NCBI GenBank assembly: GCA_037176725.1
Contig: JAZBRS010000023.1
Location: 25,973,001-26,037,000, forward strand
Direction: 5' to 3'
DNA: 64,000 bases
Source of the DNA: Posidonia oceanica
Taxonomy: Eukaryota > Streptophyta > Magnoliopsida > Alismatales > Posidoniaceae
How positions within the stretch are numbered: position 1 is the stretch's first letter; the number at the start of each line of letters is the position of its first letter. The position numbers and the translations under genes were made by a program. This document shows, piece after piece, positions 1 to 10,800 of the stretch. The notes under the pieces were generated by a model. The model ran no database searches and was not told where the DNA came from. It saw only the letters and a list, made by a program, of their open reading frames with translations.

Positions 1-1806
1 CTCCGGGCCTGCTACCTCTGTAGTAGACCCTTTTGATCTCATCTCTGACATCTCTGAGCCTTTCCCAGTCAGTCTCTATCTCGCGGCAGTTGCCGGCTCC
101 GAGTCGGGAATTCACTTGATCCGACCGCGTGCCAGGCCGGAGCGCCCTCTCGCGCCCCCACCGTGCTTCCCCAGGCTCAATCCCCTGTGCACCTCCTAGC
201 TAGAGCCCAGCCTAGTTCTCCCATCCACCTTTTAGGGCAGCCTCAGTTACACCTTCTAGGCAGACCTCAACCTGCCCCAGCCTTCCCACCCCAACAACCA
301 TACCCATTAGACAGACCGCAGTATCCAATAGGTCCCCCTGTAACCCCTCCTGTGCTCGCAGCACGTGCTCCGGTCGTCATTGATTTGACCCTGGACACCC
401 ATCGCGTCCCTTACAGCTACGCCACAGAGATGTGTGCGGAAGTAACGCGATCGGGGAGAGTTTACAGGCCCCCAACACCGGCAATTAGGCCAACTCACCC
501 TAGACCTGTTATGCCCCCACCCTCTAGCCAACCCATAGCAGATCTAACCTCAAGCCAGCCTATAACTAGCCAAATCCCTACCCAGCCTGTAGTAACCCAG
601 CTTCCTGCCACTACCCCCTTAGAGCCTGCCAGAACTACCCCTCCCCTTGCCAAAAAGAGCCAACCTAAAGCCGACTTGACCTCCCAGCTTAAGAAGGTCA
701 AAGCCGACATTTCTATCTGGGATTTGATCCACACCTCTGCCGAACACCGCGAGGCTTTTCTTCGTGTGTTCCAGGCTGCCCGTGTGTCCCAGTCCATTGA
801 GCCTTCAGCCTTGGAGAGCATGGTTGGGTTGATTGCGGAGCCCCAGGTCATCTCTTTTACGAGTGATGAGCTGCCTCCGGCGGGGATTAATCATAACCAG
901 CCCCTATTCGTCACGGTGCAGTTCAAAAACTTTCGCATTCCCCTAACACTGGTTGATAATGGGTCAGGCCTTAACGTCTGCCCCTTGCGTACTGCAACCA
1001 AGCTCGGATTCAAAGCCGAGGACATCACGCCAGCCGTGAAGCGAATGACAGCCTTTGACAACACTCACCATGACGCTCTAGGGGTCCTAATTATTCCTCT
1101 CGCTATTGGCCCGGTTGTCTTCGACGTAGAATTCTATGTCGTCGATTTGCAGCCGAATTTCAATCTTCTGCTTGGGCGCCCTTGGCTCCACAAGCATCAG
1201 GTCCTTCCTTCGACCCTCCATCGAATGATAAAGTACCATCGCGGCGACGATGTCATTGTCGTCATGGCGGAGAACTTTGAGAAGGAGCGGATCGAAGCAG
1301 TCTCCCCCGTGTCTTCGCAATCTATCCCGTTTGACCCCGAGACTTCTGAAGCCCTATATCGCGTTAATCGGTGTGAGCCGGTTAACTTCATTCCTGATCT
1401 TGAACGTGTCAACTCCTTGACCGTTCACAGCAACCCCTTTCGAATGGTCGAGAATGTATGTCACAGGTGGGGTTACATAAAGGGTACGCCGCTCGGGCGT
1501 CACGGCCAGGGGATCGCAGAGCCGATCGTAGCAGTGGAGCGAAGGAAATCTGAAGGCCTCGGCTACGAGCCCAAGACCAGCGAAGATCACTGCTCTCAGC
1601 TCAACAATCCAGAATCAGCCATTCCCAGAGACCTCACTAACTTTACCAGTGCAGGAACCCTGGGATCGACCGACGATCAAGACACGGTACCGACAGAGGA
1701 TTGGGTGTGTGTTGAGGACTACTACTCGGATGAGGAGCAGTCTGGTACAACAGAGGCAGTCCCAACCAGCACAGCAGAAACAGTAATCAGAGCAGAGGCC
1801 ACATAG
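1..1806 (+). pseudogene. gag C-terminal end and retropepsin-like protease of element A
   Basis: From about 9 to 155 the sequence matches the gag-to-protease joint of element B in frame 3, then an indel near 150-165 moves it to frame 1, which stays open to a TAG at 1804-1806. The protease core is at about residues 245-345 of the 163-1806 frame. The catalytic Asp is in VDNGSGLNVCPL (Asp codon 955-957), followed by a hydrophobic strand and FNLLLGRPWLHKHQVLPSTL, typical of plant Ty3/gypsy proteases. A Gly-rich G-patch-like stretch (KGTPLGRHGQGIAEP) follows at about 1480-1530. The product would cut the Gag-Pol polyprotein in the particle. The N-terminal half is rich in Pro and Gln. The frameshift and stop make it a remnant. 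Confidence 0.85.
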
Positions 1807-2885
1807 CCAATCTATTCAGCTCTTCCTCTGGCAGAAACAGCAGGCAACTCAGCAGGCCCTGTGGCAGAGCAGGCAAGTTCCCACTCTTTTGCAGCCACAT
1901 CAGCTTCCCAAGTACAGACAGCAGCAGTGCAGGAGTCAAAGACACTCCTTCTGGCAGAATCAAGCATGCTACCAGCGGTCACAGCAACATCAGTGCCACT
2001 GTCCCTATCTCTGGAGGGGCAGTTAATCAGTTCAGTCAGCAGCGTGGCTCAGCCCGCTTCAGCATCCACATCTCCGGGAATGCAGCAGGCGCAGTCCGCT
2101 TCGCATCCTCCCGACAACCAGCAGCAGCTCTCATGGCAAGACCCCATGGCGTCAGAGGCTGCACTCTCTCGGTTACGGCCCGATACAAGAGGCCAACTGA
2201 GCACTACACTCTCTGGGCCCTTGAGCCCTCTGAAGAGCACCCCTGCTTACTCTCCAACAGTGACCCTGGCAGCATATCCATCTATGGCACCGCTGACTTG
2301 TCCATTTGGGCCTTCTACATCAGAATTGCCACCATCGGACGTGCCTGTGAACTAGATCATGCAGATTCCAAGGGCAGCAATCCTTCTTGCAGCCGAGCCA
2401 GTGCCGCAGGCCCCCGGCGCCTACTACGTCGACTCCCCCTCGGACGAGGAAGAAGGAGTGGCGATAGAAGCCCAGGTCGATTCTTGGATGTCTGACTTAG
2501 AACTACTCTATCAAGAACAAATCAAGTCGATAGCAGAAGACCTGGCAGAGCATCGAGCCGCAGAAAGGAAAGGGAAAGCCGTGATTACGGACCCTTCTCT
2601 GCAAGAAGACCATGCCTCTATCATGGTCCTAGAAGAAGACTCAGCAGCGCCGGACTCCCCTAGACCAGATGAGCTCATCACTCTTCAACCAGAAGGTGGG
2701 TCTAGGTGGTTTGTGCAACCCATGCCTCACTTGAGCAGTATATCGAGCGGCAGTGCTCAGATCAGCCGCCAGTCCGGCATATCCTCTGCAGGCACACTAG
2801 AAGACCCGGAGGGGGAAGCATCAGCAATGCAAGCAGCAGCAGAAACAGAGCAGAAAGCAGAACCAGTAACAGAGTTGTCAGCAGC
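1807..2885 (+). pseudogene. Linker region between protease and pol of element A
   Basis: The frame of the protease continues with only two TAG codons (1804-1806 and 2353-2355). The product would be low-complexity, rich in Ser, Ala and Gln, then acidic (DSPSDEEEGV). A block around 2560-2720 (KGKAV, IMVLEED, DELITLQP, SRWFVQPMPH) aligns with the linker of element B at about 55080-55260, so it is a real shared part of the polyprotein and not random sequence. No catalytic motif is seen. In related elements this spacer separates protease from RT. Confidence 0.7.
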
Positions 2886-3630
2886 CTCTTACAGAACAGT
2901 CACCGCTGTGGCAACAGAAAAATTTATCAAGAACAATATCGTTGCCCGATATGGGGTCCCGCACTCAGTCATCTCTGATAATGGCACAAACTTCATTGCC
3001 AAAAGGATCGAGCAATACCTGCAGAGTCTCAAGATCAAGCATCATCGATCCTCGCCCTATCGGCCACAGATGAACGGAGCTGTGGAGTCTGCAAACAAGA
3101 ACATTGTCAAGATTCTGAAGAAAATGGCAGAAACCCACAAGGATTGGCACGACAAGCTCCCGTACGCACTCTGGGCATACAGGACATCAATCCGGACCTC
3201 TACAGGAGCCACCCCGTACTCTCTGGTGTACGGAATGGAAGCGGTGTTACCTGTTGAAGTAGAGATCCCCTCTCTGCGGATCCTACGAGAAGCTGGGTTG
3301 GAAGAGGCAGAATGGGTCGAAGACCGCTGCATCCAACTGAACTTAATTGATGAGCGCAGACTGCAAGCTATGCACAACGCTCACTGCTATCAGAAGCGGA
3401 TGGCCAGAGCATTCTTGAAGAAGGTCCAGCCCAGAAACTTTCAGCCAGGGGACCTTGTCTTGCACGCCATTCATTTGCCTGACGGTCGAGGGAAATTCCG
3501 ACCCAACTGGCGTGGCCCCTTTGTGGTCAAGCAGATCTTTTCGGGAGGCGTTGCAACTCTTGAGGATATGGACCAGGTCGAGCAGTCTGAGCCCGTCAAC
3601 CTCTGCTATCTGAAGAAGTACTATCAGTAG
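2886..3630 (+). pseudogene. Integrase core (C-terminal half) and C-terminal domain of element A
   Basis: The frame open from 2359 to 3630 moves abruptly from linker to integrase at about 2880-2895. Present are the second catalytic Asp (VISDNGTNF), the catalytic Glu (GAVESANKN), the RTSIRTSTGATPYSLVYG segment and a chromo/GPY-like end (PNWRGPFVVKQIF ... YLKKYYQ), stopping at TAG 3628-3630. The N-terminal zinc motif and the first catalytic Asp are absent. Element B keeps all of RT, two RNase H domains and the zinc motif between these same neighbours, so roughly 2.5 kb was lost and the joint happens to be in frame. The protein would lack activity. Confidence 0.88.
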
Positions 3631-5084
3631 CCGAAAGCGGCCCCGTTGCAGATGCCCTTCCCCCACTTGCGCTTGCATTCTCGCCTTCTTGCTTCATCTT
3701 TATCTTAAATTATCATCATCATCCTTTCAACTCTTGCATCTCTTCCCTTCGAATCATCATCGTCATCCTCTCAAGCATTGTACCTTAGGCCCGGTGATGA
3801 AAATCGGAAGTGCTTGCCTGCTCTGGAAAGAGTCGTCCTACCTCACCTGGCACTACTCAGATGTCTTAGCTAGTGAGGGAGCCACCACCAACGAGGACAG
3901 GCGAACCGCCTAATCTCGCAAGGACATACACCTCTGAGGGAGAAAAAATGTTAGGATGTGAGTCTGGAAAAAGCGAGAGTAGACACCTAGGTTTGGGCAC
4001 ATCCAAGGAACAGAAGACGAAGACAGAAGCCGGCCCTAGAGATAGGGGTGTGCGGTCTAACTCTGCTCCTCCTACCCATCACGCAACAGACCCAAAGCCT
4101 AAATCCATTACAATCCAAGCACCTTTCTTTTGCCACCAAAATGGGGATAGCAAAAGCCTGAAAAAAAAAGAGAAAAGCAAAACAACAAGCAAAAAAAAAG
4201 AAAAGAGATAGAACAAAAACCAAGAAAAAAAAAAAGCAAAAAGCAAGCAAAGCAAAAAACAAGAAAAAAGGCAAAATGTAGCCCGAAAAACACAGGCACC
4301 GCTATCCCCCATGCCTCACTAGAGATCCCCAGCATGTCAAGCCTAAAAGAATCTACCACATCCCTTCAAGAGCAAACACTCACCCTTCTCCTGGCTAGGG
4401 GCAGAGAAAGACTGCATGCCTATGAGGGAGAAATCAATCAAAACAAGAGAGCTGAAAGAATAGGTGTAGGTCCTGAGAGTTTGGCCAATAGCCTGTCCTC
4501 ACCACACCACCACCCGTATAATGCCAACAACCCGTTCCGGAGCGCCACCAGCAAGCCAAGAGTCTAGGTAGGGCCCAGTGAGTCAGGGACCACTCCCTTT
4601 CCTTCGCAGCAGGCACCAAAGCACTCCGTATGTTGAGGGCATCCAAGCATACTCATTTACCTAAGCATGCTCATTCATCTAAGCATACTACTTCTCTTCA
4701 TAAGCACAGCACTTGCATCCTGCATACGAGCATCCTCTTTCATTCCTTTCCTCTTCCATCAATCTCTCCGCTCTGCAACACGCTCAGGCCCTGAGGCAGT
4801 ACTTCTCCCCAGCAGAGCGCATTGACGACACTCAAGCTGCGCCGGTCCAGATCTCCTGTCGGCCCTCGCCCCCGCATTCGCCGGACTGCTGCCAATTCCC
4901 TTTGTTTATTTATGCTTAACTGCCATGTTCTGTTATCAACTGCTGAATGCATATGGAACTACTTTATCAGCCTCAGTTTCTGTTTATTGTCAAAGAATAT
5001 ACGCCTGCGAGATCTGACTGTTTATTGATAGCAGGTACTTTCAAGCTTCTGCAGCTATCTGCCTGTCCCTCTGTAATCAGTGTA
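3631..5084 (+). other. Spacer between integrase and the extra ORF of element A
   Basis: No gene is seen. The stretch includes an A-rich run (about 4150-4270) of the type AAAAAGAAAAGC and a block near 3950-4080 and 4560-4600 that is recognisable, inverted, in element B (about 23640-24330). The T/C-rich piece just before 5085 and a pyrimidine-AG about 40 bases upstream of the conserved ATG might be a 3' splice site for a subgenomic message, but this is only a guess. Confidence 0.6.
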
Positions 5085-6287
5085 ATGGGCTTTCCTACTC
5101 TGCTAACTCCTGCACACTGCTCGGCAGCCCTGCGAGAATGGATCAGCAGGCTCACTCTACAAGACTGTGAACAGCTGCGCCTGTGGGGCATACCAACTAA
5201 GCTGCTGAAGGCTGCTGATGTGGAGGTCAGCCGCCACCTTCTGTGTGCCGCCGCAAGATTCTGGAAGCCGGCGCATCATGTCTTCCATTTCAACAAGACT
5301 GAGCTGACACCTACACTGGAGGAGGTGCGTCGGATCTGCGGCTTTTCAAAGATCATGGGGCCACCTATTTTCATGAGGCGCGACGGATACCTCCAGGTCC
5401 TGAGCCAGCTAACTGGGCTCCCCACTCGAACCTACCAACAGAAATTAATCTGCACCAGCGGGCCTGAACCTATGCTTCGCCTTGCGCACTTCGATGATAT
5501 CTTGAACAAGCGCGCAGAACTCGGAGATGAGCTGTGGCTCCGAGGATTTGTTATCCGCTTCCTGGGCGAACTGATCTTTACCAATGGCCGACTGACAGTG
5601 GCCATCGAGGTTGCAGAGATCGCATTAGCAGTGGTGACCCAGCACATAGACCTGGCACCAGTTGTCCTGGCAGAGACCTATCGCGGGCTGGACCGCATCT
5701 CTCATCGCTGCCGCCACTTCCACGGTTGCGGAGCACTCATACAAGTCTGGCTAACCGCGCACTTAGAGACGAACCTCTTGCGCCCTCAAGTGCATGCCTT
5801 TGAAGCCTACTGCAGCAGCGCCCGTGCCAAGACAGAAAAGAGCGTCAAAGAAGAATACGAGAGGCTGTCAGCACTGACTGACGACGCTATAACCTGGCGT
5901 ATTGTCCCCTCTACAGCAGAGCCATTCACTGTCTTCTTCAGCGTGCGTGACGCGCGGCTGATCATTCTACCAGGTTTCACAGCAGGCGTAGAGTACCATC
6001 CAATCAGGGTCATGCGCCAGTTCGGTTTCCAGCAGGGCGCCTTCATTGACAGTACAACGCCCCAGCTTCTACAGATGTACCCTCTCAGCACAACTGCCCC
6101 GACCAAGAAGCTTGCTAGTCTGATGCAGCATGGGGTCCAATCTACAGACATTGCAGCTGTGAGAGGTGTAGGATGCACCCCTGAATATGAAGCTGAAGTC
6201 CGACAGCTTTGGCCTATCACTGAAATTCCGCCAGGCGGCCCTTTGTTTCCCGACTCCCGGCAGTCGAAGAAGGCCCGAGTTGACTAG
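5085..6287 (+). CDS. Extra ORF (aORF) of element A, DUF7745/plant-mobile-domain-like protein
   Basis: An open frame of 400 codons. The frame is open back to 4947, but I chose the ATG at 5085 because the B copy starts at the equivalent codon (MGFP here, MGYP in B). The N-terminal part has a helical segment (LREWISRLTLQDCEQLRLWG), then FWKPAHHVFHFNKTELTPTL, which resembles the conserved block of plant DUF7745/plant-mobile-domain proteins. The C-terminus is basic (SRQSKKARVD) and could act as a nuclear signal. Tat-lineage elements are known to carry additional ORFs on either side of gag-pol, often of this type; the function is unknown. It is intact although pol is deleted. No catalytic site is visible. 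The family assignment is from memory of motifs and is moderate. Confidence 0.72.
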   Translation: MGFPTLLTPAHCSAALREWISRLTLQDCEQLRLWGIPTKLLKAADVEVSRHLLCAAARFWKPAHHVFHFNKTELTPTLEEVRRICGFSKIMGPPIFMRRDGYLQVLSQLTGLPTRTYQQKLICTSGPEPMLRLAHFDDILNKRAELGDELWLRGFVIRFLGELIFTNGRLTVAIEVAEIALAVVTQHIDLAPVVLAETYRGLDRISHRCRHFHGCGALIQVWLTAHLETNLLRPQVHAFEAYCSSARAKTEKSVKEEYERLSALTDDAITWRIVPSTAEPFTVFFSVRDARLIILPGFTAGVEYHPIRVMRQFGFQQGAFIDSTTPQLLQMYPLSTTAPTKKLASLMQHGVQSTDIAAVRGVGCTPEYEAEVRQLWPITEIPPGGPLFPDSRQSKKARVD

Positions 6288-6560
6288 GCCCTTGTGCAAC
6301 CATCAGATGGTCTTCTTTCAGAATTATGCTGTACATTTCTGGCCTGCCACAGGCATTGTACTCACCAAGCTTTATCAATGAAAACTGTTTCTGCTTTCTG
6401 CTTGCACGTCAAGATTCTTTGCTGTATTGCATATCATTATCATCACCATCTTGGGCCCTCTAACCAGACTTGCAGACATCACAACGCAGCAAAGTCCTCA
6501 GCACCCAATCTGGAGTCCGGAGCCTCTGCGGACCCTCGTCGTCAAGCTACGCCATCTGGC
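6288..6560 (+). other. Start of element A 3' UTR, non-repetitive
   Basis: No gene or strong repeat is seen. It connects the stop of the extra ORF to the first tandem array. Confidence 0.5.
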
Positions 6561-6890
6561 GTCCCCAGCTGGTCGCCCCCAGCTGGATCATCATCTCCTG
6601 CGGGCTGGCACCCCAAACTGCTCGGCGAAAGGTCCGTCAACCTGTCATCCTCCTCAGCTGATCATCCCCAGCTGAGTCCCCAGCGGGCTGGCACCCCAAA
6701 CTGCTCGGCGAAAGGTCCGTCAACCTGTCATCCTCCTCAGCTGATCATCCCCAGCTGAGTCCCCAGCGGGCTGGCACCCCAAACTGCTTGGCGAAAGGTC
6801 CGTCAACCTGTCATCCTCCTCAGCTGATCATCCCCAGCTGAGTCCCCAGCGGGCTGGTACCCCAAAACTACTCGTCTGACAAGCACGACA
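6561..6890 (+). repeat. 83-bp tandem repeat, about 3.5 copies
   Basis: The words CTGGCACCCCAAACTGCT recur at 6605, 6688, 6771 and (variant) 6854, an exact 83-bp period. Each unit contains GGCA-CCCCAAAC-TGCT and GGTCCGTCAACC. The same monomer, same period, fills element C at about 36000-36515 in C's own sense direction. The last unit has changed to GTA-CCCCAAAAC-TAC, both sides of the hairpin changing together. Confidence 0.9.
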
Positions 6891-7029
6891 ATCTTGTCAT
6901 CACCCTCTGCTTTCGATGCCAAGGACGCGTTGGCCAGCCCCTGGTGTCATCCCGACACCAGGGGCATCTTTTGATCGCCCCTCGGTATCATTCTTCCCCT
7001 CTTTCCCCTATGATATTCCTGGTGTCATA

Positions 7030-7790
7030 GGATGATTTCTTCTCATCATTACCTCATCCCCTCTTTATCTCATCATTACCTCATCCCCTCTTTGCCGGTC
7101 GATAAGTCCGATATCTTATCAATCAATCATTCTCATCATTACCTCATCCCCTCTTTGCCGGCCGATAAGTCCGATATCTTATCAATCAATCATTCTCATC
7201 ATGATCTCACCCCCTCTTTAGCAATAATTCTCATCGTTACCTCATCCCCCTCTTTAGCAATAGTTCTCATCATGATCTCATCCCCCTCTTTAGCAATAGT
7301 TCTCATCATGATCTCATCCCCCTCTTTAGCAATAGTTCTCATCATGATCTCATCCCCCTCTTTAGCAGTAATTCTCATCATGATCTCACCCCCTCTTTAG
7401 CAATAGTTCTCATCATGATCTCATCCCCTCTTTAGCAATAGTTCTCATCATGATCTCATCCCCTCTTTAGCAATAGTTCTCATCATGATCTCATCCCCCT
7501 CTTTAGCAATAATTCTCATCATTACCTCATCCCCTCTTTAGCAATAGTTCTCATCATGACCTCATCCCCTCTTTAGCAATAGTTCTCATCATGATCTCAT
7601 CCCCCTCTTTAGCAGTAATTCTCATCATGATCTCACCCCCTCTTTAGCAATAGTTCTCATCATGATCTCATCCCCTCTTTAGCAATAATTCTCATCATTA
7701 CCTCATCCCTCTCTTTAGCAGTAATTCTCATCATGATCTCACCCCCTCTTTAGCAGTAGCTCTCATCATGATCTCGTCCCCTCTTATCAT
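7030..7790 (+). repeat. 36-bp tandem repeat, about 20 copies
   Basis: Units of the form TTCTCATCATGATCTCATCC plus CCCTCTTTAGCAATAG repeat with small variations (ATGATCTC or ATTACCTC, CCCC or CCCCC). The first part (7040-7200) has two copies of a longer variant carrying the hairpin GATAAG-TCCGATAT-CTTATC. Open frames across this array arise because the period is a multiple of three. Confidence 0.9.
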
Positions 7791-7912
7791 CAATCACATG
7801 CTAGGCTGATATCCGAAACTATCAAACAATCAATCACATGCTAGGCTGATATCCGAAACTATCAAACAATCAATCACATGCTAGGCTGATATCCGAAACT
7901 ATCAAACAATCA
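7791..7912 (+). repeat. 40-bp tandem repeat, 3 copies
   Basis: Three near-perfect copies of a 40-bp unit containing AATCACATGCTAGGCTGATA and the hairpin GATA-TCCGAAAC-TATC. Confidence 0.9.
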
Positions 7913-8745
7913 AGCACTCTCAGGCTGATAACCTAAACTATCATCTGGGCTGATCCATGGTTGGCCCACAGTTGTGTTATACGGCTGACATCCAGTAACT
8001 GTCCCTTGCAATTGCGGTTTCCAGTTGATAGGTCTATAAACTATCCTCCAGTTGATAGGTCTGTAAACTATCCACCAGTTGATAGGACTGTAAACTATCA
8101 TTAGGCTGATATCCTAAACTATCACCAGCAATTGCATTATACGGCTGATATCCAGTAACTATCCCTCATCATTGCGCGTTTCCAGTTGATAGGTCTGTAA
8201 ACTATCCGCCAGTTGATAGGTCTGTAAACTATCCGCCAGTTGATAGGACTGTAAACTATCACGCGCAATCATGTTATACGGCTGACATCCAGTAACTGTC
8301 CCTCGCAATGCCGTTTCCAGTTGATAGGACTGTAAACTATCCTCCAGTTGATAGGTCTGTAAACTATCCGCCGGTTGACAGGACCGTAAACTGTCGCTCC
8401 AGTTGATAGACTGTAAACTATCCGGCATTTGCGTTATACGGCTGATATCCAGTAACTATCACTCATGGTTTGTGGCTTCCAGTTGATAGGTCTGTAAACT
8501 ATCCGCCAGTTGATAGGTCTGTAAACTATCTGCCAGTTGATAGGTCTGTAAACTATCCGCCAGTTGATAGGACTGTAAACTATCCCACACAACCATGTTA
8601 TACGGCTGATATCCAGTAACTATCACTCACAACTGCTTCCGGTTGACAGGACCGTAAACTGTCATTCCAGGCTAATAACCTAAACTATCACTCCCGGTTG
8701 ATAGGACCGTAAACTATCCGGACGATAAGCCCGTCACCTTATCAC
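7913..8745 (+). repeat. Hairpin array with covarying stems, element A 3' UTR
   Basis: About 25 short inverted repeats in a row, each of about 16-24 bases. Types seen are GATAG-GTCTGTAAA-CTATC, GACAG-GACCGTAAA-CTGTC (8377-8395 and near 8645), GATA-TCCAGTAAC-TATC (8147-8163), GACA-TCCAGTAAC-TGTC (7987-8003, 8284-8300), GATA-ACCTAAAC-TATC and GATAAG-CCCGTCAC-CTTATC (about 8724-8743). The loop stays similar while the two arms change together. The array sits in the 3' UTR, sense strand of the element. Confidence 0.88.
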
Positions 8746-9222
8746 CTTTTTTGGCGTGACCTTGTCCCAGGAAGGCAAAGTCACGCAAACCCTTTCTTTG
8801 CGGTAGGAGAGTTGGCCTCTCTCCCCTCGCACCCTTTTTTCTTTTCTGCTAGCTTGCTCCCCGAGCGGGGACAGGCTGCACCCTGTTTTTCCCTCGCTTT
8901 GTCGCGCAAGTCTAGCCTCCCTGCCAGATCCTCGCGCCACATCGCGCCTTTTTATCATTCCTCTTGCATCATCTTAGTACCTCCTCAGCTAGCACTGCAT
9001 ATTACTTTAGCATTATCGCCATCACTTGCACAGCATCAGCATCTATTCTAGCTGCACTAACTTTTATGCTAACTTCTTGCATTGCATTTGCATTAGCATG
9101 CATCGCACTTAGCATCATCCATCTGCACCTAGCATGTTGCATTGTGGCAACGAGTTACGATCTTCGGTGCATCCGCCGAATAAGTAGCTCACGCCCATAG
9201 CAACCCGCTGCTCCCGCCGGTC
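8746..9222 (+). other. End of element A 3' UTR before the PPT
   Basis: No gene. From about 9130 to 9220 (CATCCGCCGAATAAGTAGCT, CACGCCCATAG) it is nearly the same as the matching region of element C (about 34608-34690, inverted) and recognisable in B (about 16650-16740, inverted), so this stretch is conserved between element families. Confidence 0.65.
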
Positions 9223-9306
9223 AGATGGGGTGTCTTGTCAACCCTGAGCAGCGGCCTCACTCTACTTGACCTTGCTCAGGGAGGGGCATCTGTTGACACC
9301 CCATCT
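9223..9306 (+). promoter_or_regulatory. Polypurine tract of element A inside a nested inverted repeat
   Basis: The plus-strand primer candidate GGGAGGGGCATC ends at 9290, directly before the LTR (TGTTGACACC from 9291). AGATGGGGTGTC (9223-9234) is the exact reverse complement of GACACCCCATCT (9295-9306), and inside it CCCTGAGC (9242-9249) pairs with GCTCAGGG (9274-9281). The RNA could fold so that the PPT sits at the base of the inner stem and the start of the LTR closes the outer stem. Confidence 0.85.
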
Positions 9307-9989
9307 TGGCAGGCTTGGATCCTTGGAGCCCTCCTGATGATTGCTGGACTCAAACCCCAAAACCAAACCCTAATCCTCTTCTTTTCCCTCCAAAATTAGC
9401 CCATCTTGACCTAAGCCTTTACCCCTCTTCCCAAGCTCAAAACCTAACCAAAACCCATAGGAAAACCCACCAACACTCACTTAACAAGCCTACCCAAGAA
9501 CCTAGAAATTTCCAAACCTAGACCATTCCCAAAAACCCTAGAAAACCTAGGCAAAACTCCCCTTTTTCTACACCTTGAAACCCCTCCAAAACCTTCCTAG
9601 AATCAAACCAAAACTTCAGGACCAACACCTCAAACCCTAGACTACCCACTCACCAATTTTCACCCCATTCCAAGACCCTTAAGACCCCCTTTCATCCAAA
9701 TTATCCTTTTCTCTCTCTGGGATTATCATTTCCTCTCTCCTCTCTCTCTCCTGATTATCATCTCTCTTTTCATCTCCTTTTTGCCCTTTTTCTGGCCTGG
9801 CTGTGGGCCCCCTTTGTACTTCTATCCCTTCTCTATCTTATTACTATTTTTACTTTATTTTTAGCTTTTTTCCTGAATTAAAAAAATCATTTCTCTCCAA
9901 CCTATCTCTTTTCCTTTTATTTCCCTCTTTTTCCCTTTTCCTTCTTCCTTCTCTTTTCCTTTGCCTTCTCTTGCAAAAATCCATGAAAA

Positions 9990-10800
9990 CCCCTAAAAAT
10001 CTGTAAAACCCCAAAATATAAAAGAAACAAATCAGAACCCTAAGAAAAACAATTAAAAACATTAAACAAGCAATTAAAAACCTAAACTTAACTAAATCAA
10101 ACTAAAAGGAAAACCAAGCATGTAAGCTAAAAAATGCAAAACAAACCAAAAGAAAACACTGAAAAATCAAGGAAAAAACTAAAATGAAATCGAAACCCAC
10201 CAAAGGTAAAAACCCCATCAGAAGAATTAAAAAACAAACCTTAAAAAGAAGAATAAAAAAACAAACATTAAAACAAGTAATTAAAGAAGCAAAAGACTTA
10301 ACCTAACAAACCTAAGAAAAAAAAAACAAATTAAAAAACTTAATTAAAAGGAAAAGAAAAACCCATTTAAAAGACTTAAAAACACCCCATCAAACCAGAG
10401 AAATCTAACTAAAAACTTCAAGAAAAATCAACAAATAAAAATCAAAGCATAATTTGAAAGACTTAAGAAAAGAAAACCCTAGAAGACTAAAACTAAAAAC
10501 CTGAAAACAACCCTGGTTAATACGAAAATAAATCTTAAAAATCCTAATTAACATCCTAAGTACTTAACAAGAAAAACAAAATTAAAAAAAAAAAAACAAA
10601 CAATTTAAAAAGATTTAGCAAACACTTAATCAAAATGGAAAATGAATTAAAAACAAAAGAGAACCCTAAAACCCTAATCAAGCCCAAAACCCATTTAAAC
10701 CACACTAATTAACCAAAAGAAGTCATTAAAAAATCTGATTAAGATCCTAATTCACAGCACAAGCACCCTAATATTTCTACTTATTTTTAATTTATTTTTT
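9990..10800 (+). other. A-rich, strand-skewed block of the LTR with telo-box-like words
   Basis: Almost free of G, with many AAAACC, TTAAAA and AACCCTAA words. CCCTAAAACCCTAA lies at about 10663-10676, close to but not a true (CCCTAAA)n telomere repeat. The same block, T-rich because inverted, is at about 33040-33830, 47390-48180 and 52900-53690. No gene is seen. Confidence 0.7.

Noticed and set aside
4150..4270. Poly(A) tail of a LINE or processed copy
   Set aside because: Interrupted A-rich run with counterpart in element B; no duplication or upstream LINE sequence.
10660..10680. Interstitial telomere repeat
   Set aside because: Only two units, with an extra A between them, inside an A/C-rich LTR block.
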